In this document: piece by piece, positions 17,050 to 25,072 of the stretch
How positions within the stretch are numbered: position 1 is the first letter of the stretch
Layout: each line of letters begins with the position of its first letter
Source: a bacterium
GTDB taxonomy: Bacteria > Bacillota > Clostridia > Christensenellales > Aristaeellaceae
Direction: 5' to 3'
Assembly (NCBI GenBank): GCA_029009515.1
Contig: JAQXJZ010000022.1
Span: 1 to 56,395 of the forward strand
Length of the DNA stretch: 56,395 nt
Notes under the pieces: model-generated
Database searches by the model: none
What the model was told of the DNA's origin: nothing
The model's input: only the letters and a program-made list of their open reading frames with translations
Made by a program: the position numbers and the translations under genes

Positions 17050-17083
17050 GGAACATTCCTCCTGAATGGCAATGGGTGTTTGC

Positions 17084-17113
17084 ATTGTAACACAGGCGGA
17101 CGGGGGATGACAA
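17084..17113 (-). promoter_or_regulatory. Promoter of the acyltransferase gene
   Basis: On the minus strand TTGTCA (17108-17113) and TACAAT (17084-17089) are 18 bases apart, with an extended TGT before the -10. Confidence 0.45.
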
Positions 17114-17159
17114 GGGAAGGGAGAGGTGTGCCTGCGGCACGTCCCAACAATATCAAGCC

Positions 17160-17420
17160 GTTAGGTCAGGCAAGTATGGCGTGCAGCCAAGTCCTCGAGC
17201 TTCCCCTTGAGGGGAAGCTGTCCCGGAGGGACTGATGAGGTGTAGCCGCCGCAGCGGCGTTCCCCCTTTAGCTCCTCTTCCAGTCGAGCCGACGAGGAAC
17301 AGGAGATGCCTCCGGCGGCCAGAGGATCCAGGGGAAACATCGAGGTTTCCCCTAGACCCTCTGGACTCCCACACCCTTTCTCCGACCAGGGGGAACCCCT
17401 GGACCCCTGCGAGTTGAGCG
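17160..17420. repeat. Hairpin-rich intergenic repeat cluster
   Basis: This non-coding stretch is built from palindromes: AGCTTCCCCT-TG-AGGGGAAGCT (17198-17219), CGCCG-CAG-CGGCG near 17247, a long stem from 17319 to 17364 (CCAGAGG...GGGGAAAC, GTTTCCCC...CCTCTGG) and CCAGGGG-GAA-CCCCTGG (17386-17402). The last is close to the hairpin at 2994-3012. No conserved protein frame was recognised on either strand. Such mosaics are typical dispersed intergenic repeats of gut Clostridia and may give structured RNA at transcript ends. Confidence 0.6.
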
Positions 17421-17466
17421 TATCTTTCTTTCGGGTTGCACATGTTTGTTGTGCGCTATCTAAAAC

Positions 17467-17517
17467 GCAAAAAGTCATCAACACCAGCCTTACGGCTGAC
17501 AGTTGATGGCTTTTTGC
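17467..17517. terminator. Bidirectional stem-loop terminator
   Basis: Arms GCAAAAAGTCATCAAC (17467-17482) and GTTGATGGCTTTTTGC (17502-17517) enclose a smaller AGCC-TTAC-GGCT hairpin. The A/T tracts allow termination in either direction. For the minus strand it may end the GH42 transcript; the gap to its stop is about 125 bases. Confidence 0.55.
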
Positions 17518-17564
17518 TGCTTATGTGGGTAAGGAACAAATCTTCACCGGTACGTTCGTGCATG

Positions 17565-17599
17565 GGCGCACACATAGGGGCGCACCTGCGTGTGCGCCC
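17565..17599. repeat. GGGCGCACAC palindromic intergenic repeat
   Basis: Arms GGGCGCACAC (17565-17574) and GTGTGCGCCC (17590-17599) with a GGGGCGCACC segment between. The whole resembles the GGGCGCAC-type elements found between genes of gut Clostridia. It lies between the GH42 stop and the terminator-like stem. Confidence 0.5.
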
Positions 17600-17641
17600 G
17601 ATGGCGGCAACTAACAAAGGCCGCAAGGCCGGAATCGGCCG

Positions 17642-19675
17642 TCAAGCCTTGATAACCATCACCCCATACCCCGGCACAACAACCTCGCCGCAGACCGTGC
17701 CGCCATTCAGCACATCCGCGCACTCGCGCTTCACCACAACCTTCGCGCAATCCTTCTTGTAATTCAGCACAAACGCATACGCCTGCCCGTCCTTCTCGCG
17801 CACGGCCAGCTCGCAGCTTTCAGGCAGCTCCATCACATCCGCCCACGGCGAAGCCACGCCCAGCTTTTCCATAAACACGCGCGCGGCTTCCTCGGTAAAC
17901 GCGGTGCCGTAATAGTACGCGCGGCCCTTGCCCACGGCTTTGGATACCAGCGCGCCGCTGCCGGCGTAGTAGTCGGAGGTGTATACCGCCTCGCGCACGC
18001 CGTCCACGGGCTCCACCAGATCGGCAAACACGGCGGCTTCCAGCTCGGTTCCGTCCCAGTCGATGGTCACCCTGCCGGCGTCCGGGGCGATGAAGGAATA
18101 CTCGGGAATGTCCGCGCCCGTCAGCGGGGCAATCAGCCCCGGCAGCCTGTCCATCACGCACTGGCCGGTGGCGTTCTTGTACGCGGTGCGGCAGCCGAAT
18201 ACCACCGTGCCGCCCCTTTCGGCATACTGCGTGAGCATGTCCGCGCAGGCGGGGGTCATGATGGTGGCATGCGGGCAGAAGATGACCTTGTACTTTGCAA
18301 GCTGCTCAAGGCTGGCATGATCGGCATAGACGAAGTCAACGGGCGTGTGCGTGCGCTGCGCGGCGGCGAAGAGCGCCTTCTGGCTGGCTTCTTCCACGCG
18401 GCCATGCCACACGTCCAGCTCGGCGTCCCACACGTTGTCGTAATCGCGCAGGATGGCCACTTCCGCCTTGAACGCGGCTCCGGCCACGGGCGCGAGCTTT
18501 TCGGTCATGGCGTGAATCTGCTTCAGCTCGCGCAGGCGGCGGTTATCGCGGCTGGAGTAATCCAGAATGCCGTGCCAGTAGATCTCCGTGCCCATGGTGC
18601 AGGTGCGCCAGCGGAAGTAGCTGACGAAATCCGCGCCGTGCGCGATGGACTGCATGGTCCACAGCGTCATCTGGCCGGGGCGCGGCGTGGGCGCTTCCAT
18701 GCGGTTGATCCAGCCGTTGGCGCCGCTCTGCTGCTCCATGATGCCAAAGTGCGGCGAGGCTGCGCGGGTTTCGCTGAGATTGCGGCTCCACTTGCGGTCG
18801 TACAGCGCGGTGGGGTCGCTGTGGTCGGTGTCCATGCAGTAGGCGAAGTTGGGGTAGCTGTCGTAGGTGAGGAAGTCGAGGCTTTCCGCCGTCATGGCGT
18901 GGTTGTCCAGATGGCCGAACAGGCCGTTGGTGGTGATGAAATCGCCCGGCTTGAGATAGGGGCGCAGGATGTCCGACTGCAGCTTGGCAAAGCTGCGCGC
19001 GCTGTGGGAGATGAAGCGCAGGTAGTCCAGCTCCTGATGCGGGTTACTGCGTCCGCCCACGGTCTGGCGCGGCACGTACACCTGCGCCCAGTCCGTGTAG
19101 TCCTGGTTCCAGAACGCCGTGCCCCACGCCGCGTTGAGTTTCTCAAGCGTCTGGTACTTGTCCTTCAGAAACACGCGGAAGGCGGCGCTGTCGGCCTCGG
19201 AGTAGAACACGTTCACCTCGCAGTTGAACTCGTTGTCCAGCTGCCAGCCGATGATGCAGGGGCGCTGGGCGTAGTGCTCGGCCAGCTTCTGCGTGATGCG
19301 CGCGCTCAGGCTGCGGTAGATGGGCGAGTTGTAGTTGTAATGCCTGCGCAGGCCGTGGCGGTACGGCACGCCGGAAAGGTCGCAGTTGAGCGCCTCGGGG
19401 TACTTGTGCGTGAGCCACGCAGGCGGCGTGGCCGTGGGTGTGCAGAAGATGACCTTCATGCCCGCCTCCTCGCACAGGTCGAGGAAGGAATCAAAGAAAT
19501 CATAGGTAAACACGCCTTCTTCAGGCTCGGTTTTGTTCCACGCAAACTCGGCGATGCGGATGACCTCAATGCCGTTTGCAAGCATGCGCGCAAGGTCCTC
19601 GCGCCACATGCTTTCGGGCCAGTGCTCAGGATAATAGCAGGTGCCAAGTACAATGCGGTTTCCGTCCAGCAGCAT
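17642..19675 (-). CDS. Beta-galactosidase, glycoside hydrolase family 42
   Basis: A 677-residue retaining glycosidase, normal length for GH42. The TIM-barrel start is LGTCYYPEHWPESMW. The acid/base Glu lies in GWQLDNEFNCE (E149) and the nucleophile Glu in FGIMEQQSGANGW (E314). The trimerisation domain (VDFVYADHASLEQLAKYKVIFCP) and the small C-terminal beta domain are present. No signal peptide is seen; it hydrolyses imported beta-galactosides such as galacto-oligosaccharides, and some members act on arabinosides. The ATG at 19675 has AGGAGGA at good spacing and is preferred over an upstream in-frame ATG near the promoter. Its own promoter is at 19708-19736. Confidence 0.92.
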   Translation of the reverse strand: MLLDGNRIVLGTCYYPEHWPESMWREDLARMLANGIEVIRIAEFAWNKTEPEEGVFTYDFFDSFLDLCEEAGMKVIFCTPTATPPAWLTHKYPEALNCDLSGVPYRHGLRRHYNYNSPIYRSLSARITQKLAEHYAQRPCIIGWQLDNEFNCEVNVFYSEADSAAFRVFLKDKYQTLEKLNAAWGTAFWNQDYTDWAQVYVPRQTVGGRSNPHQELDYLRFISHSARSFAKLQSDILRPYLKPGDFITTNGLFGHLDNHAMTAESLDFLTYDSYPNFAYCMDTDHSDPTALYDRKWSRNLSETRAASPHFGIMEQQSGANGWINRMEAPTPRPGQMTLWTMQSIAHGADFVSYFRWRTCTMGTEIYWHGILDYSSRDNRRLRELKQIHAMTEKLAPVAGAAFKAEVAILRDYDNVWDAELDVWHGRVEEASQKALFAAAQRTHTPVDFVYADHASLEQLAKYKVIFCPHATIMTPACADMLTQYAERGGTVVFGCRTAYKNATGQCVMDRLPGLIAPLTGADIPEYSFIAPDAGRVTIDWDGTELEAAVFADLVEPVDGVREAVYTSDYYAGSGALVSKAVGKGRAYYYGTAFTEEAARVFMEKLGVASPWADVMELPESCELAVREKDGQAYAFVLNYKKDCAKVVVKRECADVLNGGTVCGEVVVPGYGVMVIKA

Positions 19676-19707
19676 GTTGTCGTCCTCCTGTGGATTGCTC
19701 TGCACCC

Positions 19708-19736
19708 ATTGTATCCAATAGCGCGCACGGGGTCAA
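19708..19736 (-). promoter_or_regulatory. Promoter of the GH42 gene
   Basis: On the minus strand TTGACC (19731-19736) and TACAAT (19708-19713) are 17 bases apart. Confidence 0.65.
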
Positions 19737-19740
19737 GCGC

Positions 19741-19769
19741 TTGTGAAGGAATGTTGGGTGTGATACAAT
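19741..19769 (+). promoter_or_regulatory. Promoter of the 5'-nucleotidase gene
   Basis: TTGTGA (19741-19746) and TACAAT (19764-19769) are 17 bases apart, with an extended TGA before the -10. It is back to back with the GH42 promoter; the two -35 boxes are 4 bases apart. Confidence 0.6.
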
Positions 19770-19802
19770 GTGGGTGGATTCCGAAAAGGAGATGAACAGC
19801 CA

Positions 19803-21650
19803 ATGAAACGTTTTCTGTTCCTGCTTTGCGCGCTGCTGATGGCGCTTTCGCTCTGCGCGCCCGCCTTTGCAGCGCCCGCCCGGAGCGTGACCATCCTCTT
19901 TACCCACGACATGCATTCCCATCTGAGCGCCCAGCCGGAGGGCGATGGCATGCGCGGCGGATTTGCCCGCCTCAAGACCCTTGTGGACCGCGAAAAGGCC
20001 GCTGCGGGCGATGCGCTGCTTTTGGACGCGGGCGATTTTTCCATGGGCACGCTGTATCAGGCGGTGTATGAAACCGACGCGAGCGAGCTGACCATGATGG
20101 CGCACCTCGGCTTTGCGGCCACCACCATCGGCAATCACGAGTTTGACTACCGCGGTCAGGGCATGGCCGGCATGCTGCGCACCGCGCTGAAGAATGCCGA
20201 AGCCGAGCAGGTGCAGCTGCCTGCCATGGTGGTATCCAACATCGACTGGCAGAGCGTGAACAGCGCCGACGGCGAGGCGTTCCAGTCCGCCATGGCCGAA
20301 TACGGCGCAAAGGAGCGCACGATGCTGGAATGCAGCGGCGTGAAGGTGGGCGTATTTGGCGTGATGGGCAAGGACTCGCTGGACTGCGCGCCGCTTTCGC
20401 CGGTGAAGTTTACCGATATCATCGAGACGGCCAAAGGGCAGGTGAAGGCGCTGAAGGACGAGGGCGCGGAGCTGATCGTGTGCCTGAGCCACAGCGGCTT
20501 GTGGGATGATCCCGAAAAATCCGAGGATGAGCTGCTGGCCAAAGCCGTGCCGGAGATTGACCTCATCATCAGCGGCCACAGCCATTCCACGCTGGAAAAA
20601 CCCATCATCCATGGTGCCACGGCCATCGCCTCCTGCGGCGAATACACCATGAACCTGGGCCGCATCGTGCTGGAGGAAAACGGCGCGCGCTGGGCCGTGA
20701 AGGACTACGCGCTGCTGCCCACCACCGACGACGTGGCGGAGGACGCGGGCATTTTGGAAAAGCTGGCGGACTACCGCGAGCGCGTGAATGAAAACTACCT
20801 GTCGCGGTTCGGCTATGCCTTTGATCAGGTGCTGTGTCAGAACCCCGGCGGCCTGAAGAGCGAGCGCGACCTGCTCGCCGATGCGGTGATGGAGGCCGTG
20901 AAGGCGGCGGAGGGCGACGCGTACGAGCCGGTCGCCATGGCTGTGGTACCCAGCGGCGTCATCCGCGGCGAACTGCCCGTGGGCGACGTGACCACCTCCG
21001 ACGCGTTCAACATCCTCTCCCTCGGCATCGGCCCGGACCGCGTGCCCGGCTATCCGCTGGTGAGCGTGTACCTGACCGGCCGCGAGCTGTACGACCTGGC
21101 CGAGGTGGATGCGTCCGTGTCCGGCATCATGGGCGGCACCAATCTGTACCCGTCCGGCGGCGGATGGAAGATGGGAACCAACCGGCTGATTCTGAGCCGC
21201 GTGACCGACGTGTGGCTGTACGACGAGAACGGCCAGAAGGTGCGGCCGGAGAAGGACGGGCTGTACCGCGTGGTGGCGGATCTCTACTCCGGCCAGATGC
21301 TGGGCGCGGTGAAGAGCAAGTCGTTCGGCCTGCTTTCGCTGGAGCCCAAGGACAAAAACGGCCAGCTGATCACCGACTTTGAACAGCACATCATCCGCAA
21401 GCCCGACGGCAGCGAGCTGAAGGCCTGGGCCGCGCTGGCGGATTATCTGCACGCCATGGGCACGGTGGACGCAAAGTACCAGCAGCCCACGGAGCGCATC
21501 GTGCGCGGCGAAAGCACGATGAGTGAACGCTTCAGCCACGTTGGCCGCATCTGGTACGTCATCGCGGGCGTGGTGGCGGTACTGCTCATGCTGCTTCTGG
21601 TGCTGTCCATCGCCGTTCGCGCCGTGGTGCGTCAGGTGCGCCGCCGGTAA
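19803..21650 (+). CDS. Membrane-anchored 5'-nucleotidase / 2',3'-cyclic phosphodiesterase-like metallophosphatase
   Basis: A 615-residue exported enzyme. A signal peptide (1-24, ending PAFAAPA) is followed by a calcineurin-like metallophosphatase domain with FTHDMHSHL (DxH), LDAGDFSMGT (GD), IGNHEFDY (GNHE) and ISGHSHS (GHxH) for the two metal ions. The 5'-nucleotidase C-terminal domain (about 330-550) carries the substrate loop. A C-terminal membrane segment (about 580-605) with a basic tail (RQVRRR) anchors it to the cell surface, in place of the LPxTG signal of many Gram-positive homologues. It releases nucleosides and phosphate from extracellular nucleotides. The ATG at 19803 has AAAAGGAG; the start was moved in from an upstream in-frame GTG or ATG-like codon to match the signal peptide. 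Confidence 0.9.
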   Translation: MKRFLFLLCALLMALSLCAPAFAAPARSVTILFTHDMHSHLSAQPEGDGMRGGFARLKTLVDREKAAAGDALLLDAGDFSMGTLYQAVYETDASELTMMAHLGFAATTIGNHEFDYRGQGMAGMLRTALKNAEAEQVQLPAMVVSNIDWQSVNSADGEAFQSAMAEYGAKERTMLECSGVKVGVFGVMGKDSLDCAPLSPVKFTDIIETAKGQVKALKDEGAELIVCLSHSGLWDDPEKSEDELLAKAVPEIDLIISGHSHSTLEKPIIHGATAIASCGEYTMNLGRIVLEENGARWAVKDYALLPTTDDVAEDAGILEKLADYRERVNENYLSRFGYAFDQVLCQNPGGLKSERDLLADAVMEAVKAAEGDAYEPVAMAVVPSGVIRGELPVGDVTTSDAFNILSLGIGPDRVPGYPLVSVYLTGRELYDLAEVDASVSGIMGGTNLYPSGGGWKMGTNRLILSRVTDVWLYDENGQKVRPEKDGLYRVVADLYSGQMLGAVKSKSFGLLSLEPKDKNGQLITDFEQHIIRKPDGSELKAWAALADYLHAMGTVDAKYQQPTERIVRGESTMSERFSHVGRIWYVIAGVVAVLLMLLLVLSIAVRAVVRQVRRR

Positions 21651-21743
21651 AAAAGAAAAACATCTTTCGTTCTTTCCTTTCCACCGGAACAGGCGTATGA
21701 TGGAAGCATCCATTCGGAAAACAATCAAGGAGGCTGTTCAACC

Positions 21744-22565
21744 ATGAAAGCCATTGTCAATACCGCCGTATGCGGCCTGTACGGCCAGCCCACCCGCCAG
21801 TGCACGCTGGAGGATGAGGCGCTTTTGGGCATGGTGGTGGATATTCTGGAGGAGGCCGCGCCCGGCTGGGTGCGCATCCGCACGCACTACCGCTACGAGG
21901 GCATTGTGAGCACGGACGATCTGGTCATGGGCGACGACAAGGCCGCCGCATGGGAGGCCCTTCCCAAGAAGATCATTCTTTACAAGGACGCCTGCGACGT
22001 ACTGAGCGCTCCCAAGGTGCAGGGCTGGCACGTGCGCGAGCTGGTGCGCGGCTGCATCATCGCGCCCACCGGCGAGGAAGAGGGCAGCTGGGCCAAAATC
22101 GCCCTGCCCGACGGCGTGACCGGCTGGGTGCCCAAGGGCATTCTGGGCGAGTATTACGCCGCCCCCTTCACCGATGACGAGGAAACCATGCGCAATGCGC
22201 TGGTGGAGGCCGCCATGCGCTACATGGGCACCCACTACCGCTGGGGCGGCAAGAGCCCGCGCGGCATCGACTGCTCGGGTCTGGTGTCGACCGCCTACAT
22301 GCTGTGCGGCATCCTCATCCACCGCGACGCCAAGCTGCTGGAGGGCTTCCCGCTCAAGGCCATTGAGATGAAGGACATGCGCAAGGGCGACGCCATCTTC
22401 TTCCCCGGCCATGTGGCCATGTACATCGGCGGCGGCCGCTATCTGCACTCCACCGCCCGCGACGGCGACAACGGCCTGACCATCAACAGCCTCATTCCCG
22501 GCGAGCCGGATTTCCGCGCCGATTTGCTGGAAGAGATCACCGAAATCGGCTCCTATTTTGCCTAA
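21744..22565 (+). CDS. C40 family peptidase, NlpC/P60 with SH3-like domains (YkfC-like)
   Basis: A 273-residue protein with two bacterial SH3-type segments (about 1-65 and 76-135) and a C-terminal NlpC/P60 domain. The catalytic Cys is in GIDCSGL (C177), the His in PGHVAMYI (H223) and the third polar residue in RYLHST (H235). The absence of a signal peptide and the architecture match YkfC/dipeptidyl-peptidase VI, which cleaves gamma-D-Glu-diaminopimelate bonds of imported muropeptides in the cytoplasm. The DppA-type gene begins 16 bases downstream, the same functional pairing seen in Bacillus murein peptide recycling. Confidence 0.9.
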   Translation: MKAIVNTAVCGLYGQPTRQCTLEDEALLGMVVDILEEAAPGWVRIRTHYRYEGIVSTDDLVMGDDKAAAWEALPKKIILYKDACDVLSAPKVQGWHVRELVRGCIIAPTGEEEGSWAKIALPDGVTGWVPKGILGEYYAAPFTDDEETMRNALVEAAMRYMGTHYRWGGKSPRGIDCSGLVSTAYMLCGILIHRDAKLLEGFPLKAIEMKDMRKGDAIFFPGHVAMYIGGGRYLHSTARDGDNGLTINSLIPGEPDFRADLLEEITEIGSYFA

Positions 22566-22581
22566 GAAAGGATGAACCATC

Positions 22582-23391
22582 ATGAAGGTATTCCTCAGCG
22601 CTGATATGGAAGGCACCTGCGGCATTGCCGTATGGCCCGAAACCGACCGTGCCACCCCCATGGACTATGAGCCCCTGCGCAGGCAGATGACCCGCGAAGT
22701 GGCCGCTGCCTGCCGCGGCGCGCTGGACGGCGGCGCGGACAGCGTGATGGTCAAGGACGCGCACGATTCCGCCCGCAACATCGACTACACCCAGCTGCCC
22801 CGCAAAACCTGTATCCACCGCGCGTGGTCGGGCGATCTGCTGAGCATGATGTGCGGTCTGGACAAGGACGACTACGGCGCGGTCATCTTCACCGGCTATC
22901 ACGCATGGGCCAGCTGCCCGGGCAATCCCTTGAGCCACACCATGAACACCCGCAACGACCACGTGATGCTCAACGGCGTCAAGTGCAGCGAGTTCCTCAT
23001 CAACACCTACACCGCCGGATACTTCGGCGTGCCGGTCGTGATGGTGACCGGCGACAAGGCCCTGTGCGACTTTGCCAAGACCGTGATTCCCGAGATCACC
23101 ACCGTGCCCGTCAACGAAGGCCGCGGCGGCGGCGTGACCACCATCCACCCCGATGAAGCCGTGGAGCGCATCGAGGCCGCCGCGAAGGAAGCCGTGAAGA
23201 AGGCCGACCTTTGCAAGGTGCCCATGCCCGAGCACTTCCACATGGAGATTTGCTTTGTGAAGCACGCCATGGCCTACTCCAAGAGCTTCTACCCCGGCGC
23301 CACGCTGAAGGACGACAAGTACGTGTGCTTCGATTCCGACGACTGGTATGAAGTGCTCAGGTTCTGCCATTTTGTGCTGAGTGATGGCTGA
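22582..23391 (+). CDS. M55 family D-aminopeptidase (DppA-like)
   Basis: A 269-residue zinc peptidase of family M55. The N-terminal metal motif is SADMEGTCGI (D8, E10), with further family segments VKDAHDSARNID and FTGYHAWASCPGNPLSHTMN. B. subtilis DppA is a decameric, self-compartmentalised enzyme that removes D-Ala and other D-residues from the N-terminus of peptides. Together with the preceding YkfC-like gene it fits cytoplasmic breakdown of cell-wall peptides. The start has AAGGATG spacing typical of the window. It ends at a strong bidirectional terminator. Confidence 0.9.
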   Translation: MKVFLSADMEGTCGIAVWPETDRATPMDYEPLRRQMTREVAAACRGALDGGADSVMVKDAHDSARNIDYTQLPRKTCIHRAWSGDLLSMMCGLDKDDYGAVIFTGYHAWASCPGNPLSHTMNTRNDHVMLNGVKCSEFLINTYTAGYFGVPVVMVTGDKALCDFAKTVIPEITTVPVNEGRGGGVTTIHPDEAVERIEAAAKEAVKKADLCKVPMPEHFHMEICFVKHAMAYSKSFYPGATLKDDKYVCFDSDDWYEVLRFCHFVLSDG

Positions 23392-23402
23392 TTGCACACA
23401 GC

Positions 23403-23443
23403 AAAGCCCGCCCCTGAAACAGAACGTTTCGGGAGCGGGCTTT
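23403..23443. terminator. Bidirectional intrinsic terminator
   Basis: A long stem AAAGCCCGC...CTGAAAC with GTTTCGG...GCGGGCTTT, ending in T6. It lies between the convergent dppA-like and hipA-like genes. Confidence 0.85.
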
Positions 23444-23452
23444 TTTGGTGCG

Positions 23453-24568
23453 TCAGGATTTTGCGCCGCGGTAGGTTTCTTCCAGCGGGCGCGTTTTTTC
23501 GTAGATTTCTTCGGCAATCTGTCTGCACAGCTTCGGGGTCATGCCGGCCGCCCGGCCAACGGCCAGCAGCTCCTTCATGCCGGGGTTTTGGCCGTTGCCG
23601 TCCACGGTGGTGGTGTGCTCGCCGAAGTAAGTGGTGCTCCACGTGAGATCATAGGCGGGCGACGGATGCCAGCAGTCGTTCTGCCCGTCGTAGATCCAGC
23701 TGAAGTTTTTGGCATGGTCATCGCGGTTGTGGGCGAATACGTTAAAGCACATGCGGCGGTACATCTGCTGCGTATCAGCTGCGTTGCTGCAGGACAGGAT
23801 GCGTGTCAGCTTCATGAGAGTGTGATAGTCCAGCGCTGCCGTGCGCCAGTCCGCTTCCAGAATGGCGGCGGCGGTGAGCATATGACGGCGTGCAGATCCA
23901 AAGCGGTCAAAACGCCGGACGGCAAAGTAGCCGCTGCACAGGCGGGAGGGCATCAGCCGCGATGGCGGCACGGCAATGCCGCAGCTTTCTGCACAGTCCA
24001 TGTACGCCTTTTCCATCAGGCCGCTGTCGTTCATATCGCCGGATGCGGGAAACTTGATGATCCACTCGTCCGTCATCACCTTGGGACGCGCGCCGCCGCT
24101 GCTGCCGCCCATGCGGAAGAGACGATCCAGATCAGCGGTCTCCTCATGCCCCAGAACCGCCCGGCACGCCTCGCAAAGCGCGTCCAGATCCTCCGCGCCG
24201 GCATGGCCGGGGCCCTCCTGCGCCGGATGATAGGAAAGCGCGCCCATGCCGCTTTGACCCACAATGCACAGGCGCTGAAGCGGCGTGACGGCTTCCGGCT
24301 TCAGCCCGCGCGAAAGCAGCATGCGGTCCACCAGCAGCCGTCCCCACGCATCGGGCAGGCTATCGGCAAACACACCCCAAAGCCCTTGAAAAACGGTGCT
24401 GGACGGCACGAACACCTTTTTCTCCACCGGCAGCGAAAACGGGCTGATGGCAAAGCCCGTCTCCAGCCATTCCTCGCTGTAGGCAAAGGCTGTGCGGCGG
24501 TTTGCCGTTTCGGCCAGCGTGCCTGCGTGACGGCCATCCAGATAGACTTCCGCTTTACGTTCTTTCAC
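23453..24568 (-). CDS. hipA: HipA-family serine/threonine kinase toxin
   Basis: A 371-residue HipA-type kinase. The N-terminal subdomain (VYLDGRHAGTL...FQGLWGVFADSLPDAWGRLL) matches the HipA couple domain. The P-loop-like segment GGSSGGARPK (154-163) contains the serines autophosphorylated in E. coli HipA. The ATP lysine is in WIIKFPAS (about 172), the catalytic loop reads DDHAKN (283-288) and the metal-binding Asp is in AYDLT. E. coli HipA phosphorylates GltX and triggers persistence. The start is GTG at 24568 with GAGGAGG six bases upstream; it overlaps the antitoxin gene by 14 bases. In-frame codons further up lack a binding site. All catalytic residues are kept, so it is probably active. 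Confidence 0.9.
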   Translation of the reverse strand: MKERKAEVYLDGRHAGTLAETANRRTAFAYSEEWLETGFAISPFSLPVEKKVFVPSSTVFQGLWGVFADSLPDAWGRLLVDRMLLSRGLKPEAVTPLQRLCIVGQSGMGALSYHPAQEGPGHAGAEDLDALCEACRAVLGHEETADLDRLFRMGGSSGGARPKVMTDEWIIKFPASGDMNDSGLMEKAYMDCAESCGIAVPPSRLMPSRLCSGYFAVRRFDRFGSARRHMLTAAAILEADWRTAALDYHTLMKLTRILSCSNAADTQQMYRRMCFNVFAHNRDDHAKNFSWIYDGQNDCWHPSPAYDLTWSTTYFGEHTTTVDGNGQNPGMKELLAVGRAAGMTPKLCRQIAEEIYEKTRPLEETYRGAKS

Positions 24569-24830
24569 GCAGAACCTCCTCGATGCTGGCATACTCCACA
24601 TTGGTGAACAGAGCCTTGAGCTCGCCTGCGCAGTCCAGCGCAACGCAGAGCCTGGTCAGCGACAGCAGCGAAATCTGTCCGGTGGTTTCAAAGCGCTTCA
24701 GGCTGCCGTAGCTGACATTGCTGCGCTCGCTGAGCTGCTGCTGCGAAAGTCCGCGTCTTTTGCGTATGCCGCGCAGCCGCTGCGCCAGCGCCCTGTTGAT
24801 TTCCTCCGGTGTTTCCCACACAAATCCCAT
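24555..24830 (-). CDS. hipB: HipB-family antitoxin, helix-turn-helix XRE
   Basis: A 91-residue DNA-binding protein with one HTH-XRE domain (about 16-72: RLRGIRKRRGLSQQQLSERSNVSYGSLKRFE). It binds the paired toxin and represses their shared promoter. The ATG has AGGAGG five bases upstream. Its stop lies 14 bases inside the hipA frame, a usual arrangement for this toxin-antitoxin pair. A palindromic operator and a promoter lie directly upstream. Confidence 0.9.
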   Translation of the reverse strand: MGFVWETPEEINRALAQRLRGIRKRRGLSQQQLSERSNVSYGSLKRFETTGQISLLSLTRLCVALDCAGELKALFTNVEYASIEEVLRERT

Positions 24831-24844
24831 GATGGCCTCCTATG

Positions 24845-24889
24845 GATCATATCTGATCTGTTTTGGAAGAAAAGATCAGATAATAGATC
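24845..24889. promoter_or_regulatory. hipBA operator, paired inverted repeats
   Basis: GATCATATCTGATCT (24845-24859) faces AGATCAGATAATAGATC (24873-24889) as a near-perfect inverted repeat over 45 bases. Each arm carries two GATC half-sites. It lies between the transcription start and the hipB start codon. Confidence 0.7.
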
Positions 24890-24905
24890 ATATATAATCC
24901 GTTAA

Positions 24906-24934
24906 AGTATATCATGATTCTGGTTTGGCATCAA
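24906..24934 (-). promoter_or_regulatory. hipBA promoter
   Basis: On the minus strand TTGATG (24929-24934) and TATACT (24906-24911) are 17 bases apart. The start point would fall near 24899, just before the operator. Confidence 0.6.
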
Positions 24935-25072
24935 CCCGTTCCGCATGCCGGCTGTTATGTGCTAATCAAAATTCACACTTCATTCACACACGTATCAGCA
25001 CTATTTCAGCTTTTTCCAGTATGCTATGCGATGGTATACAAGTTTTGGTAACGATGCGGAGGAAACTGCCAC

